Shown: positions 46,473-53,800 of the stretch, one piece after another | Layout: the number at the start of each line of letters is the position of its first letter | Position numbering within the stretch: position 1 is the first letter of the stretch | NCBI RefSeq assembly: GCF_014898095.1 | Contig: NZ_CP062946.1 | Coordinates: 3,100,001 to 3,164,000 of the forward strand | Length of the DNA stretch: 64,000 nt | Origin: Thalassotalea sp. LPB0316 | GTDB taxonomy: Bacteria > Pseudomonadota > Gammaproteobacteria > Enterobacterales > Alteromonadaceae | Reading direction: 5' to 3' | Position numbers and translations under genes: made by a program | Notes under the pieces: model-generated | Told to the model about the DNA's origin: nothing | Databases searched by the model: none | The model's input: only the letters and a program-made list of their open reading frames with translations

Positions 46473-47864
46473 TTACCATTTTTGCATTTTACGGTAGATT
46501 GTTGACGGGTTTACTTGCAGTAACGCTGCAGCTTGGGTGATGTTGCCTTGGCATTTTGCAATAGCGTCTTCTATAGCTCGGCGCTCAACATCGGCTAAAG
46601 GAATGACTTCTGAACTTTCACTAGGTGTTGCTGTAACGCCTGAATTAACCATATTCTCTGGTTGCAGCCGACTGTTGTTAATACTAATGTGCTCTTGCAA
46701 TATCGCATCTAACATAGCTTTGGTGATCTGTTGACCGCTATTCATGATGCAAACACCGTGAATGGTATTTTCGAGTTGTCTAACATTACCCGGCCATGCA
46801 TATTGATTAATCAAGCTAACGGCATCATCAGAAAACCCAGTAAATGATTTACCCTGTTGCTCACTAAATCGGGTTAAAAAGTGTTTGGCGAGTTCGAGCT
46901 TATCCATTTCGCGCTCTCTAAGGGGGGGAATGGATAACGGAATGACATTAAGGCGATAAAACAAATCCTCACGAAATTGCCCCGCACTTACCGCTTCGGA
47001 CAGACGCACGGCTGACGCACTAACAATTTGCGTATCAAAGCGCTTTATTTGATGACTACCTAAAGGTGTATACTCTCGCTCTTGTAAAACACGTAACAGC
47101 TTGGCTTGAATCGCAAGTGGCAAAGTCGTTATTTCATCGAGAAAAACCGTACCGCCATCAGCTTGGGCAAAAATCCCTTGGCTATCGCTAACGGCACCGG
47201 TGTAGGCCCCTTTAACTGCACCAAATAATTGTGCTTCAATGAGATTTTCTGAAAAATTTGCACAATTTACCGCAACAAACGGCTGATCTTGCCGTGCGCT
47301 TGCTCGATGACAAGCATTAGCAACCAATTCTTTACCTGTGCCCGTTTCACCATTGATAAAAATTGGCACATTAGCACCTGCGGCTAAGCTTATTTGCTGC
47401 TTCAAGTGCTGCATAGCTAGGCTATCACCGATAATGGTTTTTTCGACAAAGCTATCTTTTGGTGTTTGAGTCTTAGGTGCTTTGTTTTGGGTAACGACAC
47501 TTTCAACGGCGAAAATTAATTCTGCATTTTTCCATGGTTTGGCAATAAATTTATCAATAATCCCTTCATTAAAGCATTTAGAAACCTGATCAAAATCTTG
47601 ATATGCACTTAACATAATACGCGTTGAATCGGGCCACAGTGCTTTTGCTTCTTGCAACAAGGCGTAACCATCAATATCAGGCATACGCTGATCTGAAATA
47701 ATGACACTCGGCTCTGCTGCCTTGATAGTGCGCAGCGCTTGACGAGGAGATGTAAAGGTTTGAATATCTGCAGGCAGACGAATCAAGCATCGTTTTAATG
47801 CACTACAAATTTCTCGCTCATCATCAACGATGATGACCAAGGGTAAATTATTTTGTATCGACAT
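46473..47864 (-). CDS. Sigma-54-dependent response regulator of the H-NOX locus
   Basis: A 463-residue NtrC-type activator. The receiver domain has DDE at 14-16 and phospho-acceptor Asp58. The AAA+ domain has GETGTGKELVA, a GAYTGA loop (normally GAFTGA) for sigma-54 contact and GGTVFLDEI. A Fis-type helix-turn-helix ends the protein (NITQAAALLQVNPSTIYRKM). It overlaps the degenerate HD-GYP gene by 17 bp. In the Shewanella Hno network the matching slot is HnoC, which to my recollection lacks the AAA+ part; here it is intact. Confidence 0.88.
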   Translation of the reverse strand: MSIQNNLPLVIIVDDEREICSALKRCLIRLPADIQTFTSPRQALRTIKAAEPSVIISDQRMPDIDGYALLQEAKALWPDSTRIMLSAYQDFDQVSKCFNEGIIDKFIAKPWKNAELIFAVESVVTQNKAPKTQTPKDSFVEKTIIGDSLAMQHLKQQISLAAGANVPIFINGETGTGKELVANACHRASARQDQPFVAVNCANFSENLIEAQLFGAVKGAYTGAVSDSQGIFAQADGGTVFLDEITTLPLAIQAKLLRVLQEREYTPLGSHQIKRFDTQIVSASAVRLSEAVSAGQFREDLFYRLNVIPLSIPPLREREMDKLELAKHFLTRFSEQQGKSFTGFSDDAVSLINQYAWPGNVRQLENTIHGVCIMNSGQQITKAMLDAILQEHISINNSRLQPENMVNSGVTATPSESSEVIPLADVERRAIEDAIAKCQGNITQAAALLQVNPSTIYRKMQKW

Positions 47865-49128
47865 TTACTTCTCCTGCTGATTTACCCCACGTAATATAGA
47901 CACGTAAGTGCTGTTTCGAGCTTTGCTCAAAAGTTTCTAGTTTTGCAATACACTTTGCCGATACGTGAGTACCCTTAACCAATAGCTTGCGTTCATTTTC
48001 ATCCAGTAAATCTTGTGATAACACCATACCTTGTCGCAACTGCCCTACGGTAATAACTCGCTCAAAATACTCATCCGCGGTTGGCGATTCTATTAATTGA
48101 AAGAATTGCTTAATGATTTGCCGATCAAAAACCTGACCAGATAACTTTGTCATCATGATTTTTGCTTCTCCATGCGCTATAGGCTCTTGGACGAAGTCAC
48201 CTCTAACCAGTAAATCGTAATAAAGTACAACAGATAAAATTTTACTTCCGATTGAAATCTCATCGTTAAATAAACCATCGGGGAAACCCGTGCCGTCAAC
48301 ATGCTCGTACAAATGAGCTAAGATTTCTGCACTCGGCGCTAGCAGTTGTGAACCTCTCAACAAATTAGTCGAATTAACGGAAAGTTTTACAAACCTTGCT
48401 TTTTGATTATCCGTCATTTGTTGCCATCCCTTGTGCAGTAAATCCTGCGGCACACCAAAACTACCTATTTTGTGATAAAGCCCTGCGAGGTAAATTTGTT
48501 GTGCGACACCAAAAGTTTGCCCTAAGCGCAAGGCAAGCAATTTGGCTTGCTGAGCAACGCGTTCACTTTGATGGTCGTGCTCTTGGCAAAAATAACTAAT
48601 CAAATGAGCACCGACATGAATTAACTCATTATTCATGACTTTCAAATCACTTTGCTGCTGATCGGCATGTTCATGTAACAATGAGATATTATGTTCAGCT
48701 GAGGCAAGTTTCTTCTTTTTATCATTTAATTGTTTTAAGGCACTGCGTTGCTTGCGCTCAACTTGCAGTTCTTTGATTAACGTATTGAGTTGAACAATAA
48801 GCTTTTTGTTATCCCAAGGCTTTGAAATATAGCAAGATACCTTACCTTCATTAATTGCCTCTTCTGCTAACGCCATATCGGCGTAGCCAGTTAAAATAAC
48901 CCGCTTGGTTGGTTCATGTAGTTTGGCAATAGTAATCAAAAGCTCAGCACCAGTCATTTTGGGCATTCGCATATCACTAATAAAGATATGGCTCGGATGG
49001 AGTTTAAACTGCTCAATAGCTTTTAGCGGATCAGTAAACCCCCGCACGTTATACTTACCATTTAGTGTGCGCTTGAGCGCGTTGATGATCTCGACTTCAT
49101 CGTCGACAACAATAATCGAAGGTAGCAT
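47848..49128 (-). CDS. hnoD: Response regulator with degenerate HD-GYP domain (HnoD-like)
   Basis: A 426-residue protein with a receiver (phospho-acceptor Asp52), a coiled coil (about 118-170) and an HD-GYP-related domain. Catalytic residues are lost: the HD pair reads HK (LYHKIGS), the HHE segment reads YEH, and GYP reads GFP (DGTGFPDG). c-di-GMP hydrolysis is therefore unlikely. In Shewanella HnoD is a degenerate HD-GYP regulator phosphorylated by HnoK that allosterically controls a phosphodiesterase. No EAL partner is seen in this window. Confidence 0.82.
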   Translation of the reverse strand: MLPSIIVVDDEVEIINALKRTLNGKYNVRGFTDPLKAIEQFKLHPSHIFISDMRMPKMTGAELLITIAKLHEPTKRVILTGYADMALAEEAINEGKVSCYISKPWDNKKLIVQLNTLIKELQVERKQRSALKQLNDKKKKLASAEHNISLLHEHADQQQSDLKVMNNELIHVGAHLISYFCQEHDHQSERVAQQAKLLALRLGQTFGVAQQIYLAGLYHKIGSFGVPQDLLHKGWQQMTDNQKARFVKLSVNSTNLLRGSQLLAPSAEILAHLYEHVDGTGFPDGLFNDEISIGSKILSVVLYYDLLVRGDFVQEPIAHGEAKIMMTKLSGQVFDRQIIKQFFQLIESPTADEYFERVITVGQLRQGMVLSQDLLDENERKLLVKGTHVSAKCIAKLETFEQSSKQHLRVYITWGKSAGEVNVDTK

Positions 49129-49230
49129 CTAATCTCCATCTAAATTAATGACTTGCTTTAAGATGTGCTAGCATTATAGTTATAAAGATATAATGTATAA
49201 GCCTAATTAATCAATGACAAACGGTGAAAA

Positions 49231-49773
49231 ATGAAAGGCGCAATCTTTACTGGTTTAGCTGAATTTGTTGAAACCCATTACACTTTAACCGACTGGTTAG
49301 AGGCAATAGATAGTTGCGACCTCCCCTCCAACGGCGAATATATAGCAACAGAAATTTATGATGACAGTGAATTTTTTCAGCTTGCCGGCGCGTTATCTAA
49401 ACAACTCAATGTGCCTGGCGAAGATATCTACCGAGCATTTGGCGAGTACTTCTTCACCACGTTAATGGCTATCGCATTAAAACACGTCGAACACATTACT
49501 GACTTGTTCGACTTTATCCACGCGGTTGATTCTATTATCCATATAGAAGTTCAGAAAGCCGATCCTCTAGCCTATACGCCAACGCTGCTATACGATCAAC
49601 CCAATGACAACACGCTAGTGGTGCGATATATGTCAAAACGCAAAATGTGCCACTTTGCTGAAGGTTTAATTTTAGGTGCCGCTAAACACTTCAATCAACC
49701 TGTCGAATTATGTCAAAGTGACTGTATGCTAGCTGGAGATGATCATTGTCTGATCAAAATTCAAATGAAGTAA
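49231..49773 (+). CDS. hnoX: H-NOX heme nitric-oxide sensor
   Basis: A 180-residue H-NOX protein. His104 in SIIHIEVQK is the proximal heme ligand and YMSKR (Tyr133, Ser135, Arg137) is the invariant heme-propionate motif. Cys140, Cys161, Cys165 and Cys173 match the zinc/redox cysteines described in Vibrio and Shewanella H-NOX. No distal-pocket tyrosine pattern of oxygen binders was recognised, so NO is the likely ligand. The kinase gene overlaps its end by 28 bp; two response regulators are divergent. Confidence 0.93.
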   Translation: MKGAIFTGLAEFVETHYTLTDWLEAIDSCDLPSNGEYIATEIYDDSEFFQLAGALSKQLNVPGEDIYRAFGEYFFTTLMAIALKHVEHITDLFDFIHAVDSIIHIEVQKADPLAYTPTLLYDQPNDNTLVVRYMSKRKMCHFAEGLILGAAKHFNQPVELCQSDCMLAGDDHCLIKIQMK

Positions 49774-51242
49774 TTGATTATCAGCGTACGATAAACTTAC
49801 TTGAAAAAGCCCTAGTGCGTGAACGCAATGCCAAAAAGCGCCTAGAGCAAAAGCTAGATGAAAAAGCTCAACAACGCTTAGATGAAAGCAGTGAGTTTAT
49901 TAAAGCTTTCCAAGAGGCTAATTCTCGCCAAATCCAATTGCAGTTTTTATCTATGCTTAACCAGGACATTATCTCCGATAAAAACCTCGAAGAAATGTTT
50001 GACTCTTATACTCGAGGGTTACAAAAACTACTAGAAAACTGCCCAGTGTTAATTGCCTCATTAACTAAGAAAAATTGGCAATTATTGCATTTATCATCCT
50101 CTGCAAGTGACTGGCAACGCTTGGAATTAAATTCGGCTTTAATCGCTATGCTCAATCAATTCTTAGGTGGGCATAGACAAAAGTGGAATCGATTGGAAGT
50201 AGACGAAACAGGCGCTTTTTCAGCGTTGCTAACTAATAGTACATTGTTATTTTATATTGTTGAGTTATCAGCCAATCAGCAGCGAATTATCTTTCTTGAT
50301 ATCAATCACTTTTGCTACAGTGATGACTTTAAAAATACCCTTAGAGTATCTGGTCACAACTTCACGACGGCGATCAACAAGCGCATGACTGAAGTTGAAT
50401 TATCCTACAATAACCAAAAACTTAAACACGCACTCAAGACGCTAGAAAAAACCCAACTACAACTTGCGCATAAAGACAAAATGGCCTCATTGGGACAACT
50501 GTCGGCGGGTATTGCTCATGAAATTAATAATCCCATTGGCTATGTCTCAAGTAATCTCGACTCACTAAGTGATTATCTTGAGTATTTTCAACAAGCGTTT
50601 AACGCACTCAGCAAAGATAAAGCCAATCAAACAATTCTCAACAACAGTCAACTGCAATTTGCCATTGAAGATACGCCTGCATTAGTTGCTGCCTGTAAAA
50701 ATGGGGTTGAGCGAGTTGCAAACATTGTTAATAGTCTCAAAACTTTCTCTCGAAAAGAGCACGACGAATTTGGCCCTACCAATGTAAATGAGGTAATTAA
50801 CTCAGCAATTGAGATGATTTGGAATCAATTAAAATATCATCACCAGCTCGATCTACAATTATCGCCAGCCCTGCCATTGGTCTATGGTAACTTCGGCCAA
50901 CTTCAACAGGTATTCATCAACTTGTTTGTCAACGCCTCTCAAGCAATGACAGAGAACGGTAAACTTACGGTGACCAGTCAATGGGTAGCAGATGCCGTTG
51001 AAGTGACAGTTACCGATACTGGCTGTGGTATCGCGCCTAAAAACTTAAAACGCCTTTTTGAACCCTTTTACACAACAAAGGATGAAAACGAAGGTACGGG
51101 CTTAGGCTTAAGTGTTTCATACGCGATTATTGAAAAGCACAACGCAATAATTTCAGTAAACTCAGCGATTGCTCAAGGAACCACCTTTACGCTGAGGTTC
51201 CCTGCTTTACCAGCAAATTTTGACGAAAAAAAAGCGCTCTAG
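49746..51242 (+). CDS. hnoK: H-NOX-associated sensor histidine kinase
   Basis: A 498-residue soluble kinase with no membrane helix: N-terminal coiled coil, a GAF-like region (about 70-215), the phospho-acceptor His258 in GIAHEINNPIGYV, and the ATP-binding domain with N-box NLFVNASQAM and G-boxes DTGCGI and GTGLGLS. The start is a TTG at 49746 inside the H-NOX gene, supported by GGAG 7 nt upstream. H-NOX should inhibit the kinase when NO binds, as in other marine bacteria. Confidence 0.9.
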   Translation: MSDQNSNEVIDYQRTINLLEKALVRERNAKKRLEQKLDEKAQQRLDESSEFIKAFQEANSRQIQLQFLSMLNQDIISDKNLEEMFDSYTRGLQKLLENCPVLIASLTKKNWQLLHLSSSASDWQRLELNSALIAMLNQFLGGHRQKWNRLEVDETGAFSALLTNSTLLFYIVELSANQQRIIFLDINHFCYSDDFKNTLRVSGHNFTTAINKRMTEVELSYNNQKLKHALKTLEKTQLQLAHKDKMASLGQLSAGIAHEINNPIGYVSSNLDSLSDYLEYFQQAFNALSKDKANQTILNNSQLQFAIEDTPALVAACKNGVERVANIVNSLKTFSRKEHDEFGPTNVNEVINSAIEMIWNQLKYHHQLDLQLSPALPLVYGNFGQLQQVFINLFVNASQAMTENGKLTVTSQWVADAVEVTVTDTGCGIAPKNLKRLFEPFYTTKDENEGTGLGLSVSYAIIEKHNAIISVNSAIAQGTTFTLRFPALPANFDEKKAL

Positions 51243-51252
51243 AGGAGCGCTT
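51226..51252 (-). terminator. Terminator for the convergent gene, overlapping the hnoK stop
   Basis: AAGCGCTC (51232-51239) pairs with GAGCGCTT (51245-51252) across TAGAG. Eight T (plus-strand A run from 51226) follow on the minus strand. The loop includes the hnoK stop codon, so the 3' end of hnoK doubles as terminator for the gene at 51285. Confidence 0.8.
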
Positions 51253-51284
51253 AGACTATGGTTTTCTTTAAACCTGTCCCAATG

Positions 51285-52112
51285 TTAGAGCTTTGCCGTA
51301 ATGTTGTCTGGTTTGTAAATATGAAATATCGAATAGCGACTCGTTGTTAACGACTGCTGGCGTGGATTTCTAAAGGAAATCGCCACTTCGACATTATCGC
51401 CTTTGAAGTCTGAATTTTTATCGCAATAAAACACGGCGCTAATCGGGTATAACCCCATATCGAGATCAACATTACCTGTCAGTATTTGTTTTTGTTCATA
51501 TTTGGTAACCACGTGCAGTTTGTGATCAATAACTCGCTTGCGATTAATATCTATTCGCGCATAACACGAACCAATTTGGCTCATCACATCAACTTTGGTA
51601 TTTTCTGGCGCGCCTTTTAGGTAAAACGCAACGGCGACTTGTAACCGACCCGGTTGATGGCTCGGAAATAAACCGTTCAAACGGTACATACTGGAATCAG
51701 CTTCAGTAATACCGTAGCGCTCATGACTCGACAGTGAAAAGCGTGTTTCATTCATAACAAATGAGCCAATATCGGTGGCATAAAAGATTTGTTCTTTTTT
51801 ATCTGGCAATGGATACACTCGGGTGATCCAGCCAGGATACAAATCAGCGTTTTCAACAGCTTTAGCGAGCACTTCATTACTTTCAACATGATATGGATTT
51901 AACGTTCTTAGAATATCTAACTCATTTTGTTGGCTTTGTACCAAGCGCTTTTGCTCAACTAGGTTATCTTTTAAACTCGTCGTTTTATTCCACAAGTGGA
52001 AACTGGTCGCAACCGAGGCGCTAACAAACACTAAAGCTAGTACTGTCTTGATGATACTTTCTTTAAATGAGGCGGTTTTTCTGTAACGTTCTTTTCTGTA
52101 ATATGCACTCAT
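51285..52112 (-). CDS. Single-pass membrane protein of unknown function
   Basis: A 275-residue protein with a basic N-terminus, one membrane helix (about 23-42, VLALVFVSASVATSFHLW), a short coiled coil (about 45-75) and a periplasmic domain of about 190 residues rich in beta strands. No domain family is recognised with confidence. Two cysteines in the C-terminal part could pair. It is convergent with hnoK and divergent from the DUF1194 gene. Confidence 0.6.
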   Translation of the reverse strand: MSAYYRKERYRKTASFKESIIKTVLALVFVSASVATSFHLWNKTTSLKDNLVEQKRLVQSQQNELDILRTLNPYHVESNEVLAKAVENADLYPGWITRVYPLPDKKEQIFYATDIGSFVMNETRFSLSSHERYGITEADSSMYRLNGLFPSHQPGRLQVAVAFYLKGAPENTKVDVMSQIGSCYARIDINRKRVIDHKLHVVTKYEQKQILTGNVDLDMGLYPISAVFYCDKNSDFKGDNVEVAISFRNPRQQSLTTSRYSIFHIYKPDNITAKL

Positions 52113-52275
52113 ATTTCTACCCTCACACCAAACGTGATTTCGTACCTTTTATTTGCGAACTTGTTTTGTTACGCAATTACACTACAAGTACACGTGCAAT
52201 TACTTAGCCAATTAATTTTTTACTTATAAAACAAACAGATAAACAAAATCAAAGACTCACTTAGGCTTTTCGCTT

Positions 52276-52309
52276 TGCAATTTGCATGATGACGTATTGC
52301 AAAATGCAA
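52276..52309 (+). promoter_or_regulatory. Two inverted-repeat elements 22 bp apart (possible enhancer sites)
   Basis: TGCAATTTGCA (52276-52286) and TTGCAAAATGCAA (52297-52309) are both symmetric and share TGCAA arms. Their centres are 22 bp apart, about two helix turns, and 60-90 bp upstream of a sigma-54-like promoter, the position of activator sites. Confidence 0.5.
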
Positions 52310-52363
52310 CCCCCAAATTTCCTTCATTAACTAACCATATGATTTAAAACAACATTTTATTTA

Positions 52364-52379
52364 TGGCTTAGCGATTGCC
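52364..52379 (+). promoter_or_regulatory. Sigma-54-like promoter upstream of the DUF1194 gene
   Basis: TGGC (52364-52367) and TTGCC (52375-52379) are separated by 7 bp, the exact -24/-12 spacing of sigma-54 promoters. The bases after TGGC are TT rather than AC, so the match is partial. The gene start is 43 bp beyond. Confidence 0.55.
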
Positions 52380-52421
52380 TTGTTTTACATGTCGAATAGA
52401 CGGTGAGAAAAGGAGTATGTT

Positions 52422-53213
52422 ATGAAGTTACTGATTTCATCCAGTATATTGGGCGCAATCTTATTGCTTTCGTCAAAGGCTATAGCAATAACCCCTGTTG
52501 ATATTGAGCTTTCACTGCTTGTTGATATTTCGGGCAGTATTAGCGCCAGTGAATACGATATGCAAATGCAAGGCTATCAAGCGGCTTTCGAGAGTGAAAG
52601 ACTGCAAAATGCCATTATCAATGGTACAGAAGGCCAAATTGCTGTTCAGCTCATCATGTGGTCGGGTAGCAATCAACAGCAAATAATGATCGACTGGAGT
52701 TTAATAGACTCGGCCGAATCAGCTAATAATTTTGCTCAGCTCGTTGGCGATTTAGCCAGACCGTTTTCTGGCTGGACAGCCATAGGCAGCGCAATAGACT
52801 TTGCCAGCCCGTTATTTGCCACTAATGATTATCACGGCTATCAACAAATTATCGATATCTCGGGTGATGGCACCAATAACGCTGGTCTATCCGTTGCTCA
52901 GGCCTCGGATCAAGCGATTGCCGATGGCGTTGATACGATTAACGGTATTGTCATCACCGAAGATCAAAACGTGATAGATCAATACGCCAACCAAGTGATC
53001 AACGGCGATAGTCCATTTTTACTAGCAACAACTGATTTCAGCGGCTTTCAACAAGCAATCGAAAATAAAATTGTCGCTGAAATTGAAGGCAGTCGACCGG
53101 TCGGTGCAATCAGCGTACCTGCGCCGGGTACCAACATATTATTTGCTATTTCACTCATTTGTATTTTTGGCTCAAGAGTACTTGCTAAGGAGAACACTCA
53201 TGAAACAGTTTAA
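52422..53213 (+). CDS. DUF1194 VWA-like secreted protein with PEP-CTERM-like tail
   Basis: A 263-residue protein with signal peptide, then a von Willebrand A-like domain of DUF1194 type with the metal-site motif DISGS at 35-39. The C-terminus (residues 232-263) reads VPAPGTNILFAISLICIFGS followed by Arg and a polar end, which fits the PEP-CTERM plan of Pro-rich signal, hydrophobic helix and basic residue. It may be anchored and processed by an exosortase encoded elsewhere. AGGAG lies 8 nt before the ATG. Confidence 0.75.
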   Translation: MKLLISSSILGAILLLSSKAIAITPVDIELSLLVDISGSISASEYDMQMQGYQAAFESERLQNAIINGTEGQIAVQLIMWSGSNQQQIMIDWSLIDSAESANNFAQLVGDLARPFSGWTAIGSAIDFASPLFATNDYHGYQQIIDISGDGTNNAGLSVAQASDQAIADGVDTINGIVITEDQNVIDQYANQVINGDSPFLLATTDFSGFQQAIENKIVAEIEGSRPVGAISVPAPGTNILFAISLICIFGSRVLAKENTHETV

Positions 53214-53646
53214 CCGTGCATTAACTAGCTTAGTTATGGTTGCTCTTAGTGGCTTTGCAACCGTACAAGCACAAGATTACAACTTAGATTTTGGCTTAGT
53301 ATTACACAATGATATCGGCGAGCCCGTCGGCTTTGAAAAAACCAATGAAATACCACTAACCTACAATGGTGAGCCAGCACTTTACGGCCTAGTGGTAACC
53401 AATGACGATAACACGCCATTTACACTAAGTTCAGTACATATATTACCAGCCGATGGTAATGATAAACCGCGTAAGCTCATGGGCAAGCCGATGTATATTC
53501 AAAAGCGCGGTGCAGTGTTCATGCGAACGGATATTGATGATGTGGTTGGTGTTTATCAGATGGAGATTTATCTTGATAATGTCTTGTATAAAACCATTAC
53601 GTATCAGATCACCGACAATGCAATACAACTAGCTCAAATTCGATAA
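53200..53646 (+). CDS. Small secreted protein paired with the DUF1194 gene
   Basis: The ATG at 53200, with AAGGAG 8 nt upstream, gives 148 residues with a signal peptide (ends TVQAQ) and a compact beta-rich domain. The start overlaps the end of the DUF1194 gene by 14 bp, so translational coupling is likely. No family was recognised. The frame is open further upstream, but only as overlap with the previous gene. Confidence 0.75.
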   Translation: MKQFNRALTSLVMVALSGFATVQAQDYNLDFGLVLHNDIGEPVGFEKTNEIPLTYNGEPALYGLVVTNDDNTPFTLSSVHILPADGNDKPRKLMGKPMYIQKRGAVFMRTDIDDVVGVYQMEIYLDNVLYKTITYQITDNAIQLAQIR

Positions 53647-53746
53647 CCTCACCGTGAGACAAGGATGTCGCCCTTAAAGAAAAAAACACTTTATACACCA
53701 TCTGATCTGATTAAATGGCATTCGGTAAATAACGTATCTCCCTAGA

Positions 53747-53782
53747 CAAAAAAGGCAGGTGTAATGACTCGACCTGCCTTTT
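53747..53782 (-). terminator. Rho-independent terminator of the hut operon
   Basis: GGCAGGT (53754-53760) pairs with ACCTGCC (53772-53778) over an 11-nt loop, followed by six T on the minus strand, 19 bp beyond the hutU stop. Confidence 0.85.
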
Positions 53783-53800
53783 GCTTGTTTAGACCGTTAG

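Noticed and set aside
49129..49230. Sigma-54 or NO-regulator sites between hnoD and hnoX
   Set aside because: Only AT-rich -10-like boxes on both strands; no -24/-12 pair and no clear -35 or known operator could be placed.
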